From Bog-473 sp036502025 (lineage in GTDB: Bacteria > Actinomycetota > Acidimicrobiia > Acidimicrobiales > RAAP-2): 64,000 nucleotides of DNA. Made by a program: the position numbers and the translations under genes. The stretch covers positions 1-64,000 of the forward strand of contig DASXZJ010000029.1 in assembly GCA_036502025.1 (NCBI GenBank). Reading direction: 5' to 3'. The stretch's first letter is position 1. Each line of letters starts with the position of its first letter. Under the pieces are notes generated by a model that was not told the origin of the DNA, searched no databases, and saw only the letters and a program-made list of their open reading frames with translations. This document shows positions 41,724-50,778 of the stretch, in pieces.

Positions 41724-42754
41724 GGCGCGATCTCCACCACAGTGCGACCCAGTGAGCGTCGCTCTTCGTGATCATCGAGCGCCCCGCCCGCCTCTTCCAT
41801 GGTCACGCGGCGACCCACATGGGGGCGGATCGTCCCGTCGGCCACCATCCGCAGCAGATCGGTGTGGACCTGGTCAGCCACGTCCCGCCCGAAGGGATTG
41901 AAACCGAAGCGCCGCATGCCCGGGTCGACCGAGTCAGCCCAGCCCAACATGACCGCCACGATGTCGATGTTGCCCAGGCAGGCCATCCGCAGAGGTCGTC
42001 CGGTCATGCCGTTCTCGGCGTCATCGGCGAATCCGACCGCCAGGTAGCGGCCGCCGCGTGCGGTGCAGCGCCAGGAACGCTCGGCGAAGTCCCCACCCGT
42101 GAGGTCGTAGACGACTTCGGCTCCGGCGTCGCCGGTGGCGACCAGAACCGACTCGACGAAGTCCTCCGTGAGGTGGTCGACAACGAGGTCGGCCCCCAGC
42201 GAGGCGCAGAGAGAACCCTTCTCGGGCCCGCCGGCAACGGCGATGACCCGGGCTCCGGCGGCCTTACCCAATTGGATGCCGGCGGTGCCCAGCCCGCTCG
42301 CCGCCGAGTGCACCACCAGCGTCTCGCCGGCCTGCAACCGGCCGCGCCGGAAGAGTGCCAGATGTGACGCCTGAAAGGTCAGCACGAAGGCGGTGGCTTC
42401 GACGTCGTCGAGCTGGGGCGGGGCATCGAAGACCGAGATGGCCGGGGCGATGGCGTACTCGGCGATGCCCCCCAGAGCTGTCTTGGTGATGGCGACGACG
42501 CGCTGGTCGAGCCATTGCTCCGCCCCTTCGCCGGCGGCGTCGACGACCCCGCAGACGTCCATGCCCAGCGTGTAGGGCGGGGGGGTGGGGACCGACACGA
42601 GCTTTCCCCGACAACGGTCAATGTCGTTGAAGTTCAACGAGGCTGCCCGCACGGCGACCCGCACCTCGCCCGGACCCGGCTCGGGCCGCTCGATGCTGCG
42701 GACCGCCAACACTTCCCCCGGCCGGCCATTGGCGGTTACCTGCAAGGCCTTCAT
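41720..42754 (-). CDS. MDR-superfamily NADPH:quinone reductase-like alcohol dehydrogenase
   Basis: 344 aa from MKALQVTANGRPGEVLAV. GroES-like N-terminal domain with LGMDVCGVVDAAGEGAEQ; Rossmann domain with VVHSAASGLGTAGIQLGKAA. No zinc-ligand Cys/His array, so it is a quinone reductase-like, zinc-free MDR. The upstream 8 codons to 42778 are unlikely. Follows a TetR gene by 38 nt and overlaps the sulfotransferase start, so it is the first enzyme of that operon. Confidence 0.87.
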   Translation of the reverse strand: MKALQVTANGRPGEVLAVRSIERPEPGPGEVRVAVRAASLNFNDIDRCRGKLVSVPTPPPYTLGMDVCGVVDAAGEGAEQWLDQRVVAITKTALGGIAEYAIAPAISVFDAPPQLDDVEATAFVLTFQASHLALFRRGRLQAGETLVVHSAASGLGTAGIQLGKAAGARVIAVAGGPEKGSLCASLGADLVVDHLTEDFVESVLVATGDAGAEVVYDLTGGDFAERSWRCTARGGRYLAVGFADDAENGMTGRPLRMACLGNIDIVAVMLGWADSVDPGMRRFGFNPFGRDVADQVHTDLLRMVADGTIRPHVGRRVTMEEAGGALDDHEERRSLGRTVVEIAP

Positions 42755-42792
42755 GGCGGTCACCCCCCGGTGATACATAAGACGCTAAGAGT

Positions 42793-43443
42793 TCATCGTC
42801 TCACAGCGCGGCGGCGCGTGCCACCAATTCGGCCCTCGAAGGCCGGGAGGAACCACACCGCCAGCTGTCGCCGGACATCGACGGGTCGCCGTCCGCCGGC
42901 GCCCGGCACGACGGCGTAGGAGATCAGGATCCGCAGGATCCAGTCGACCAAGTCCTTCATTTCCCGGTCGGGCATCGAACCGTCGGCCAACGAGGATTGG
43001 AGCAGCGGGCGAATGCCTGCCTCTCCGATGCGACGGAGAGCCTCCACGTGGATGGCCTGGGTGGCCGCCCAGGCCACCGAGTCACCCCCGAAGACCGCCG
43101 CGTGGACGGGCCGTCGGCCGATCTCCTTGATGCTGAAGAGCATGCCCTCGAGGATCCGGTCGCGTGGATCGCTGAAGCGGGCGAGGTAGACCTCCGCATC
43201 GGCCGCCATGGCCGCTGACTCACGAGTCAGGAGCGCCAGGAAGATGGATTCGTGGGTGCCAAACCGGCGATACAGCGTGGCGCGCGAGATTCCCGCGGCC
43301 CGAGCGATATCCGCCGCCGTCGTCTTGGCCACTCCGAAGCGAAGGTAACACGACGCTGCCGCATCCATCACGGCGTCCAGTTCGACGCCAGGGTGACCTT
43401 GCTGGGGCATGGGACTCCTTGCACGGGGTAGCGACGGATTCAT
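42793..43443 (-). CDS. TetR-family transcriptional regulator
   Basis: 216 aa from MNPSLPRARSPMPQQGHPG at 43443; MPQQG at 43410 is an alternative. DNA-binding domain: LDAVMDAAASCYLRFGVAKT, TAADIARAAGISRATLYRRF. C-terminal domain typical of TetR_C, with a conserved WAATQAIHVEALRR. Likely controls the MDR-sulfotransferase operon immediately downstream. Confidence 0.87.
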   Translation of the reverse strand: MNPSLPRARSPMPQQGHPGVELDAVMDAAASCYLRFGVAKTTAADIARAAGISRATLYRRFGTHESIFLALLTRESAAMAADAEVYLARFSDPRDRILEGMLFSIKEIGRRPVHAAVFGGDSVAWAATQAIHVEALRRIGEAGIRPLLQSSLADGSMPDREMKDLVDWILRILISYAVVPGAGGRRPVDVRRQLAVWFLPAFEGRIGGTRRRAVRR

Positions 43444-43709
43444 TGCGCACCCACCTTCGGCGGGCGACGTCGAACCAGAGGGCACTCTACGTTGCAACCG
43501 AAGCAGGGCTTCTTCGTCGGCGTGAAACCAGGCAACGCCCGTCCCGGATCAGGAGCGGGAATATCTACGAGAGCCTTTGGGTAGGAGTGGTGTTGGAGCG
43601 ATGTCCCGCGCCGAGGGGGGTTCCCTGGGCCGAGTGTGGGATGGAGCAAAAAGGCAGGCGAACTGGTTCAGAGGCAGTGGCGGGGTCTCAATGGGAAAGG
43701 GAAGGTCAC
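43444..43709. other. Intergenic stretch without a clear gene
   Basis: About 270 bp. It should hold the promoter of the TetR gene and of the small membrane gene. I see no palindrome strong enough to call as an operator and no coding pattern with a start. Confidence 0.5.
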
Positions 43710-43865
43710 ATGAGACATCGTCGCCGCGGTCGATCACATCCGCACCGGCACGCCGTGCCGCTGACCCTGTTGGGATTGGGCCTCGCGGTGGCGGTGCCGA
43801 CCGCGTTGTGCATGGGCATCGTCAAAGCCGAGATGGATGATGCCCTTCCAGCTGCCCCTCGCTGA
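43710..43865 (+). CDS. Small single-pass membrane protein
   Basis: 51 aa. Basic start (MRHRRRGRSHPHRHAVPL), one helix (LTLLGLGLAVAVPTALCMGI) and a short acidic tail (KAEMDDALPAAPR). GGGAAGG precedes the ATG. Convergent with carbonic anhydrase. No known family. Confidence 0.55.
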   Translation: MRHRRRGRSHPHRHAVPLTLLGLGLAVAVPTALCMGIVKAEMDDALPAAPR

Positions 43866-43882
43866 CCGCGTTCGTTGACCCG

Positions 43883-44380
43883 TCAGGTCGAGGGCGCGTC
43901 CCGCTCCCAGTAGACGACATCATCTACCTCTCCGCTCTCGACGTCATAGACGAAGCCCGCGATGACGTCGAGGGGTGCCAGGTAGGACGTGGTGGTGAGG
44001 ATCGCGATGTCCTCTTTGAGCGCCGCCGTGTGGTCGTCGATGGGGAAGAATCCCAAGTCGGCTCCGGTGAGGTGCTGCAGCTCCGCATCGGTGACTCCGG
44101 CCAGGCCGCATTTGGTGTGCTGCATCACCACCACGGTGTCGACACCGAGGACCTGACTCGAGAGGGCCAGGCTGCGGAGCACGTCGTCAGTGACGCGCCC
44201 TCCGGCATTGCGGATGACGTGGGCCTCGCCGAGATGCAGGCCGAGCGCGGCGAAGACATCGATGCGAGCGTCCATGCACGTCACGATGGCCATGCGGCGG
44301 CCGGGCCGGGGATCGGCGACGTTCGCCCTGGCCGCGGCATAGCCCCGGTTGGCGGCAAGGAGTTGGGCGATCTGGGTCAT
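43883..44380 (-). CDS. Beta-class carbonic anhydrase
   Basis: 165 aa from MTQIAQLLAANRGYAAA. Zinc site: Cys in VTCMDARIDV, and His and Cys in VMQHTKCGLAG; the Asp-Arg pair is present in MDAR. GEAHVIRNAGGRVTDDVLRS is the family loop. Short form, as in mycobacterial Rv1284-like enzymes. Interconverts CO2 and bicarbonate. It is the downstream end of a run of minus-strand genes; a longer start to 44440 adds an unlikely leader. Confidence 0.93.
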   Translation of the reverse strand: MTQIAQLLAANRGYAAARANVADPRPGRRMAIVTCMDARIDVFAALGLHLGEAHVIRNAGGRVTDDVLRSLALSSQVLGVDTVVVMQHTKCGLAGVTDAELQHLTGADLGFFPIDDHTAALKEDIAILTTTSYLAPLDVIAGFVYDVESGEVDDVVYWERDAPST

Positions 44381-44452
44381 GGTCTCAGGAAGTGGGTGCG
44401 CCGGCCGGGCTCGGGCGGTGGAGAGGCACGGTAACAGCATCTCGCAATGGGG

Positions 44453-44932
44453 TCAGGCCTGATATTGGCCCCAGTAGGGCCGATCGGCCCGCCGTTTCTC
44501 GAGCAGGATGAAGACCGTTCCCCACGGATCGGCGAACCACGTGGTGCGCAACCTCGCCACGTCTGCGATGCCGTGGACGATGAAGGTGACCCCGCGTGCC
44601 TCCAGCTCCGTTCGGGTGGCGTCGATGTCGTCGCAGAGCAGGCCCACGTGGGTCAACCCGGGCCGGGCGATCGAGGGGGTGCCGCCCTCGGTGATGCCGG
44701 TCCCGGGATACTCGATGAGCTCCAGTACGCGATCGTCGGACCCGAGGCCAAGAATGGCGGCCTTCACGACGACCGGGGCCGGGAGCAGTTCGCCCATGTC
44801 CCGCTGGATGGCTTCGCCGTCCATGCGGTACGGCGGGGAGAGGACCTTGAGTCCCAGTACCTCGGAGTACCAGCGCGTCGCCGCGTCGACATCGGGGACG
44901 CAGATCGCGGCGTGGGCGAATCCGACGAGCAC
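44453..44932 (-). CDS. VOC-superfamily protein (glyoxalase/methylmalonyl-CoA epimerase-like)
   Basis: 159 aa from a GTG (VLVGFAHAAICVPDVDA). Two beta-alpha-beta-beta-beta units: FAHAAICVPDVDAATRWYSE and GLTHVGLLCDDIDATRTELE. Metal ligands would be the His in FAHAAI, a Glu in LELIEYPG, the His in LTHVGL and a C-terminal Glu. It starts 29 nt after the stop of the membrane protein gene. Confidence 0.82.
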   Translation of the reverse strand: MLVGFAHAAICVPDVDAATRWYSEVLGLKVLSPPYRMDGEAIQRDMGELLPAPVVVKAAILGLGSDDRVLELIEYPGTGITEGGTPSIARPGLTHVGLLCDDIDATRTELEARGVTFIVHGIADVARLRTTWFADPWGTVFILLEKRRADRPYWGQYQA

Positions 44933-44961
44933 GCCGAGAGCGTACGTCCCATCCGCTCGAA

Positions 44962-46188
44962 TCAGATGAAGTGGACCAATTCGGCCGCCACCGCGCCCCA
45001 CGCCGCCCCGCAGAGCATCGCCGCCGGCGTGAGACGGACCGGCGCCAGCAGCAGGACAACCCAGCTCAACAGGTAGACGTCGTCGAGGCTGCGGAAGCCG
45101 ACGTCACCGAGCCAGATGCCGGTGGCGGTGAACACCGCGAGGAGGGCCGAGACGGCCCACAGGATCCGCAGCTCGACCGGCACGTGGGGCAGGGACCTGG
45201 CCGCTACCACGGCGAGGACGATCAGCAGGGCCAACTCACCGAACCAGAGCCCGGCGGCAATGGAGGGGAGCGCGGCCAGATAGTGGGCCAGGCCGTGGAC
45301 GAAGCCGACAAAGGGAAGACCAAGGTTCTCGCCACCGCTCTTGTAGATGGGCAGGCGCCCCGTCGCCCAGAAGAGCACCAACTGCCAGGCGACGAAGCCG
45401 GCCAGCGGGACGACGAAGGCCAGATCCGAGCGCCGCAGCAGAGCCGATCGCGTTGCCCGCCCCACCGGCGCGTTGAGCGGAAGGACCAGGCGGCCTCGCC
45501 CGGTCCACCGGGCCCAGGCGGTGGCTGCCGCCAGCGTGGCGGCCAGGAGCACCGCGGTCTCCTTGCTCACGATGGCTCCCAGGAAGGCCAGGCCGGCCCA
45601 GAACGGCGCGTTGCGGAGCAGGGCGGCCAGCCCGAAGATCACCAGCGCGGCCGTGGTCAGCTCGGTCAGGTCGCGCCCCAACGTCCAGAGGTAGCCCCAG
45701 TATCCGACGAACACCAGGCCCCAGAGGGCATGCCGTCCGGCCGAGCGCGCCAGCAGGCCGCCGGCCAGACCCAGCATGCCGGCGGCGAAGACGTTGACAA
45801 GAACCAGGGCCAGCGGGACGTCGGCGCTATGGCCCTGTGAGATGACCCAGGCGAGGAACGGGTAGGCCATGCGCTCGACCCGCGACAGCGTGTCGAGTTG
45901 GATGCCGAAAGAGGTGCGGGCCAGGTTGAAGGGATCGAGGGCCAGCCGGTAATAGAACTGCCCGTCGTAGCCCGAGCCGGCGCCGATGGGGAGACCCTTG
46001 GGTGTGCGCCCCCGGTGGGAGTAGAGCGACCCGGCCAGGACGAATCGGCCGAGCATGCGGTGGGCCGCATCGAGCCAGCGCAGGGTGACGAAGGTGGTCG
46101 CCGCCGCGGTCGCCACCACCATCGGGACGGCCGGTGAATCCAGCCGGGTTGGACCGGGGCGCGGCCTGCTCTCGACCCGGGTGCTCAC
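44962..46188 (-). CDS. Polytopic membrane protein, glycosyltransferase-like (GT-C type)
   Basis: 408 aa from a GTG that overlaps the CaiB stop (GTGA). About nine hydrophobic helices; the loop GSGYDGQFYYRLALDPFN between the first helices resembles the conserved DGQFY(Y/R) loop of some bacterial GT-C-type mannosyltransferase-like proteins. Function uncertain: polyprenyl-phosphate-dependent glycosyl transfer is the best guess. Confidence 0.7.
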   Translation of the reverse strand: MSTRVESRPRPGPTRLDSPAVPMVVATAAATTFVTLRWLDAAHRMLGRFVLAGSLYSHRGRTPKGLPIGAGSGYDGQFYYRLALDPFNLARTSFGIQLDTLSRVERMAYPFLAWVISQGHSADVPLALVLVNVFAAGMLGLAGGLLARSAGRHALWGLVFVGYWGYLWTLGRDLTELTTAALVIFGLAALLRNAPFWAGLAFLGAIVSKETAVLLAATLAAATAWARWTGRGRLVLPLNAPVGRATRSALLRRSDLAFVVPLAGFVAWQLVLFWATGRLPIYKSGGENLGLPFVGFVHGLAHYLAALPSIAAGLWFGELALLIVLAVVAARSLPHVPVELRILWAVSALLAVFTATGIWLGDVGFRSLDDVYLLSWVVLLLAPVRLTPAAMLCGAAWGAVAAELVHFI

Positions 46189-47198
46189 GAAGTGCGCCGG
46201 AAGCCTTGGCCGTGGTGCTGGTCGAGCGCGGGGACTGGGTGGGCGGGCCCGCTCGGCAGGCGAATCGGGAAGGGGGGGTACGGGGCGCTCGCCACCATGC
46301 CGGGGCGATCGAGCACCGGAGCGAACGGCACCCCGGCCTGTGCCAGCGCCGAGACCAGTTCGTCCCGCGTGCGGCCGGCGATGGCCCGGGTCACGGCGTC
46401 GTTGAGCTCCCCGCCTCGCCGGGTGCGCTCGTCGAAGGCCAGGCCGGCCAGCGGCGCCAGCCCGAGCTGGTCGCAGAGGGCGGACCAGAAGTGCTGCTCG
46501 TTCACCACGCCCAGCGCCACCTGGCTGCCGTCAGCGGTGGTGAAGAGCCCGTACCCCGGCACCGATGTCTCGTCGGCGACGTCACTCGATCGGGTGGACG
46601 AGGCCGAGCCCGTCCAGGTGGCCATGACGTCGGTCATCGAGACGTCAAGGTAGGACCCCTCGCCGTTGGCGGCCCGCCCCAGCAGCGCGGCGCAGATGCC
46701 GAACGCGGCCGTCATGGCCGAGGCCAGGTCGGCCACGGGGAGCGGTGGCATGGTGGCGCTCCCTCCGTCGGGGGCCAGCGCGCCGGCCCAGGCCTGGTAG
46801 TTGATGTCGTGGCCCGGCAGCGGCGCCCGCGGGCCCTGCTGGCCGTAGCCGGAGATCGAGCAGTAGACGACGCCGGGGTTGTGACGGCGGACGGCCGGCT
46901 CATCCAGTCCGAGTCGCGCCATGACGCCGGGGCGGAAACCCTCCACCACCACGTCGGCCACCGCGGCCAACTCCAGGCCCCGCCTGCGGTCGGCTGGATC
47001 CTTGAGGTCGAGCACGATGCTCCGCTTGCCCGCGTTGACCGATTCGAACAGCTCGGCGTAATGGCGCATGGGATCGCCGCCCGGCGGCTCCACCTTGAGG
47101 ACGTCGGCGCCGAGATAGGTGAGGAGCGACGTCGCGTAGGGTCCTGGCCTCCAGATACTCAGGTCCAGCACCGAGACCTCTGAGAGGAAGCCGCTCAC
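46185..47198 (-). CDS. CaiB/BaiF-family CoA-transferase (class III)
   Basis: 337 aa from a GTG overlapping the hydrolase stop (GTGA). The pattern GPYATSLLTYLGADVLKVEP then GGDPMR and the RSIVLDLKDPADR loop are class III signatures. ISGYGQQGPRAPLPGHDINY carries the catalytic Asp and PVADLASAM follows. It moves CoA between carboxylic acids. Somewhat short (usual about 390-400 aa) but without visible gaps. Confidence 0.9.
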   Translation of the reverse strand: MSGFLSEVSVLDLSIWRPGPYATSLLTYLGADVLKVEPPGGDPMRHYAELFESVNAGKRSIVLDLKDPADRRRGLELAAVADVVVEGFRPGVMARLGLDEPAVRRHNPGVVYCSISGYGQQGPRAPLPGHDINYQAWAGALAPDGGSATMPPLPVADLASAMTAAFGICAALLGRAANGEGSYLDVSMTDVMATWTGSASSTRSSDVADETSVPGYGLFTTADGSQVALGVVNEQHFWSALCDQLGLAPLAGLAFDERTRRGGELNDAVTRAIAGRTRDELVSALAQAGVPFAPVLDRPGMVASAPYPPFPIRLPSGPAHPVPALDQHHGQGFRRTS

Positions 47199-47941
47199 AG
47201 ACGGTCCTCGTAGAAGGCCCAGATGTGCTCGGTCGCGTTGATGGCCTTGGAGGTCCGGCCGAGGAACATCCGCAGCAGCGGGCGCGAGCCCGCGCCCGGC
47301 CAGGTGTGGCCGCCGCGGGCGATCGTCCACAAGGTGACCTCGCCCGGGCCGCCCTCGTCGCCGAACGTCGTCCGCGTGAGCTCGGCCCCCACCACGACGT
47401 CGGTGCGGTTGGCTTCGGTCCCGTTGACCCGGGCCCAGGCCAGCGCCGATTCGGGGACGCTCTCGTCCCAGCGCTCGTTGCGGCTCCCGCCGTAGGGGTT
47501 GATGCGGTCGTCGGTGCCGTGGAAGGCCAGGACCGGCACCGGGGATGACGGCGTGACACTGGGCGCGCGCAGTCCGGCGACCGCGCCCACGACCAGGACG
47601 TCATCGCTCCGCACCGAGGCGTAGGCGCAGGCCATGCGGGCGCCACCGGACATGCCGCAGACGCAGGCGCGGGGCAACGAGAACTCCTGTCGGAGGCCGT
47701 CGATCACCTCCGCCAGATGGTCGAGGTCGCCTTGCTGGTCCCACATGTACCCGCTCCGGGAGGGGACACTCCCCTGGGGATAGGCCACGACCGCCCCGGG
47801 CAGGTCCTCCATACCGGTGTAGCGGAGCTGTTGCCGCGCGGTCGACGTGGTGCCGTGCAGCGAGAGGACGAGGGCCCTGGGCTCGGACTCGGGGACCGAG
47901 ACGAGGACCTCGCGCCCGCCAATGGAGCGTCGGACGGCCAT
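47195..47941 (-). CDS. PHB depolymerase/LpqC-like esterase
   Basis: 248 aa. Alpha/beta-hydrolase: VLSLHGTTST (oxyanion), nucleophile Ser in CVCGMSGGARMACAYA, Asp in AFHGTDDRINPYGG and His in IARGGHTWPGAG. LpqC and feruloyl-esterase-type enzymes share GGHTWPG. It lacks a signal peptide, so it acts in the cytoplasm. First gene of a minus-strand operon with CaiB, GT-C-like and VOC genes. Confidence 0.85.
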   Translation of the reverse strand: MAVRRSIGGREVLVSVPESEPRALVLSLHGTTSTARQQLRYTGMEDLPGAVVAYPQGSVPSRSGYMWDQQGDLDHLAEVIDGLRQEFSLPRACVCGMSGGARMACAYASVRSDDVLVVGAVAGLRAPSVTPSSPVPVLAFHGTDDRINPYGGSRNERWDESVPESALAWARVNGTEANRTDVVVGAELTRTTFGDEGGPGEVTLWTIARGGHTWPGAGSRPLLRMFLGRTSKAINATEHIWAFYEDRL

Positions 47942-47985
47942 GGGGCAGACATTCTCACACGCGGCCCTCCGGGTAGCGTTCGGGA

Positions 47986-48633
47986 GTGCTCGGCTTCTTC
48001 TCGTTCACCGAGGTCACCGACCCGGCCGCGCACCACGCCTACAACGAATGGCATCAACTGGATCATCTGCCCGAGCAGTTCTCGCTCGACGGCGTCCGCT
48101 TCGGCCAGCGCTGGGTCTGCACGCCTCGCTGCCGTTCCGGCCGGGTTGCGGTCAGCTCGCTCCTGGCGCCGTGCCACTACATGACCCTCTACCTGTTGCG
48201 GGACGCCGACGTTCTCCCGGGGTTCTTCGGGTTGGCGGCGCGGTTGGGGGAAGCCGATCGGTTCTTCGCCGCCCGGGTGTCACACCTCGCAGGGCCCTTC
48301 TCGCTCACGGGCCGTTGGGCGGCGCCGAGGGTCGGTGTATCGGCCGACGCCGTGCCCTTCCGCCCCGCCAACGGCGTCTACGTGGTGGTCGGACCCGAGG
48401 TGGATGGCGCCGACCTGACCGCGCGGGCCGGGGTGGCCGGCGCCTGGGCCTTTGCCGACGAGGAAGGCGCCCGCCACATCACGGTCGCCTTCGTGGACGG
48501 GGATCTGCCGGCGGTGACGGCCGGGCTGGGGGAGTGGTGCCTTCGGGCCGGCCACGTCATGGAGTGGGCCGGACCCCTGGAGAGGATCGATGCCTATTCA
48601 TGGGACTGGTTCGATAGATTGACCCCCCAATGA
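47986..48633 (+). CDS. Conserved hypothetical protein with an EthD-like N-terminus
   Basis: 215 aa from a GTG. Two halves look alike: FFSFTEVTDPAAHHAYNEWH plus HLPEQ, and VVVGPEVDGADLTARAGVAG onward. YNEWHQLDHLPE is like dimeric alpha-beta barrel (EthD-type) proteins. Stop overlaps the next gene's ATG (ATGA). Divergent from the esterase gene with 44 bp between. No assigned function. Confidence 0.75.
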   Translation: MLGFFSFTEVTDPAAHHAYNEWHQLDHLPEQFSLDGVRFGQRWVCTPRCRSGRVAVSSLLAPCHYMTLYLLRDADVLPGFFGLAARLGEADRFFAARVSHLAGPFSLTGRWAAPRVGVSADAVPFRPANGVYVVVGPEVDGADLTARAGVAGAWAFADEEGARHITVAFVDGDLPAVTAGLGEWCLRAGHVMEWAGPLERIDAYSWDWFDRLTPQ

Positions 48634-49442
48634 CCAGTGCCAGCAAGTCCAAGGCCCAGCGGCGGGCGGAGTCGCAGCAGAAGGCAGCCCAGCGGCGGGC
48701 GGCCGAACTGCGGGCCAAGCGGGCCCGAGTTGCCCTGCGCGGCGGCGGCGTGGTCGCCCTGGTGGCGGTGATCGTTCTCATCGTCGTCCTGGTCACCAGC
48801 AGCTCGTCCGGACCGCCGCCCACCCAGACCAATCCGCATGTCACCACCAGCGCGATCCCGGCCTCCTTGCATATGACCACCGCCCCGGCGGCCAAGGCCG
48901 GCCCCGAGGTGGTGCCCATCCAGACCGGTCCCCCGCTGGCCACCCTGGCCAACGCGGCGACCGGCCAGAACGTCGATGGGATCCAGTGCCAGACCAACGA
49001 GCAGTTGGTGACCCACGTGCACTCGCACCTGGAGATCTTCGTGAACGGCCAGCAGATGAAGGTGCCCTACGGCATCGGCATCCCGGGCTTCTCGGGCAGC
49101 AACCAGACCACCTCGGGTGACTTCTTCGTGTCCACCGGGAGTTGCTTCTACTGGCTGCACACCCACGCCAACGACGGCATCATCCACATCGAGTCCCCCA
49201 GCCTGACCAGTCGCTTCACGCTGGGTCAGTTCTTCGCCGAATGGGGCATCCCGTTGAGCTCGACCCAGGTCGGCCCGGACAAGGGGAAGGTCACCGCCTT
49301 CTTCGCCTCGCCCGGCAAGAAGGCGGGCATCTACCACGGCGACCCGGCCAACCTGCCGCTCGGCGACCACTACCAGATCCAGCTCGATGTGGGCACTCCC
49401 GTGGTGGCGCCCGTCGACATCACCAAGTGGGGCAGCCTCTAA
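48630..49442 (+). CDS. Membrane-anchored histidine-rich outer protein
   Basis: 270 aa. A basic coiled N-terminus (AQRRAESQQKAAQRRAAELR) is followed by one helix (GGGVVALVAVIVLIVVLV), a Pro/Thr linker and an outer domain (about 110-270) with clustered histidines: LVTHVHSHLEIFVNG, CFYWLHTHANDGIIHIESP. These could bind Cu or Zn. Relatives are widespread in soil Actinobacteria and have no known role. It lies between the EthD-like gene and a disulfide-reductase-like gene. Confidence 0.8.
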   Translation: MTSASKSKAQRRAESQQKAAQRRAAELRAKRARVALRGGGVVALVAVIVLIVVLVTSSSSGPPPTQTNPHVTTSAIPASLHMTTAPAAKAGPEVVPIQTGPPLATLANAATGQNVDGIQCQTNEQLVTHVHSHLEIFVNGQQMKVPYGIGIPGFSGSNQTTSGDFFVSTGSCFYWLHTHANDGIIHIESPSLTSRFTLGQFFAEWGIPLSSTQVGPDKGKVTAFFASPGKKAGIYHGDPANLPLGDHYQIQLDVGTPVVAPVDITKWGSL

Positions 49443-49446
49443 CCCG

Positions 49447-50778
49447 ATGGACTGCGACATCGTAGTCGTCGGCCTCGGGCCCGGCGGGGAGGAAGTAGCC
49501 GGCAAGTTGGCCAGCGCTGGCCTCGACGTCGTCGGCATCGAGGCGGAGCTGCTGGGCGGGGAGTGCCCCTACTGGGGCTGCATCCCCTCCAAGATGATCG
49601 TGCGGGCGGCCGACCTCCTGGCCGAGGGCCGCCGCATCCCCAGCAACGCCGGCGCGTCGGTCATCACACCCGACTGGGCCCCGGTGGCGCGGCGGATCCG
49701 CGACGAGGCCACCGACTCCTGGAACGACCGGGTGGCCGTGGACCGGTTCGTCGGGCGTGGCGGTCACTTCGTCCGCGGCCGCGCCCGGGTCACCGGGCCG
49801 ATGACGGTGGAGGTCGGCGGTGAGGCCTTCACCGCCCGCCAGGCACTGGTGCTGTCGACCGGGCAGCGGCCCTGGATCCCGCCGATGTTCGCCGACATCC
49901 CGCACTGGACCAACCGCGAGGCGATCGCGGCCGAGCAGCTGCCCACTTCCCTGCTGATCGTGGGCGGAGGCGCCATCGGTCTCGAGATCGGGCAGGCCAT
50001 GGCCCGGTTCGGGGTGCAGGTCACGGTGGTGGAGATGGGCCCCCGTCTGCTCAGTCCCGAGGAGCCCGAGGCCTCCGAGCTGATCACCGAAATCCTCGAG
50101 CGCGAGGGGATCACTGTCCTCACCGGCGCCACCATCGAGCGGGTCGAGTCGTCCGCGGCCACCGGGTGCACCCTGCATCTCGCCGACGGGGCATCGGTGT
50201 CGGCCGAACGCGTCCTGGTGGCCACGGGTCGTCGCTCGGATCTGGCCGGCCTCGGGGTGGCCGCGCTCGGCCTGGACGAGCGCGCGCCGGCGTTACCGGT
50301 CGACGCCAGGATGCGCGTGCTCCCGGGCGTCTGGGCCGTGGGGGACATCACGGGGAAGGGCGCCTTCACCCATGTGGCCATGTACCAGGCCCGGATCTGC
50401 GTGGCCGACATCCTCGGGCATCCGATTGCCGAGGCCGACTACCGCGCCCTGCCCCGGGTGACGTTCACCGATCCTGAGATCGGCTCAGTCGGCCAGACCG
50501 AGGCGGCAGCCCGCGGGAGCGGGGGTGAGGTGCGGGTGATGAGCGAACCGATCGCCAAGTCGGCCCGCGGCTGGATCGCCCGGGCTGAGGGCCTGGTGAA
50601 GCTGGTCGAGAAGGACGGCGTCCTGGTCGGCGCCACCTCCATGGGACCGACGGGCGGCGAGGTGCTGGGACTGCTCACGCTGGCGGTCCATGCCCGGGTG
50701 CCGGTGGAGACCCTCAAGTCGATGATCTACGCCTATCCGACCTTCCACCGGGCCATCGACTCGGCGCTGTGGTCGTGA
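49447..50778 (+). CDS. Pyridine nucleotide-disulfide oxidoreductase (class I)
   Basis: 443 aa. FAD motif VVVGLGPGGEEVAGKLASAG, redox-active disulfide in GGECPYWGCIPSK (the usual CxNxxC is CPYWGC here), NAD(P) motif IVGGGAIGLEIGQAM, and C-terminal HAR...PTFHRA with the catalytic His. Relatives include mycothione reductase, mercuric reductase and lipoamide dehydrogenase. The Y-W substitution is common in a distinct subgroup whose substrates are not established. Confidence 0.87.
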   Translation: MDCDIVVVGLGPGGEEVAGKLASAGLDVVGIEAELLGGECPYWGCIPSKMIVRAADLLAEGRRIPSNAGASVITPDWAPVARRIRDEATDSWNDRVAVDRFVGRGGHFVRGRARVTGPMTVEVGGEAFTARQALVLSTGQRPWIPPMFADIPHWTNREAIAAEQLPTSLLIVGGGAIGLEIGQAMARFGVQVTVVEMGPRLLSPEEPEASELITEILEREGITVLTGATIERVESSAATGCTLHLADGASVSAERVLVATGRRSDLAGLGVAALGLDERAPALPVDARMRVLPGVWAVGDITGKGAFTHVAMYQARICVADILGHPIAEADYRALPRVTFTDPEIGSVGQTEAAARGSGGEVRVMSEPIAKSARGWIARAEGLVKLVEKDGVLVGATSMGPTGGEVLGLLTLAVHARVPVETLKSMIYAYPTFHRAIDSALWS

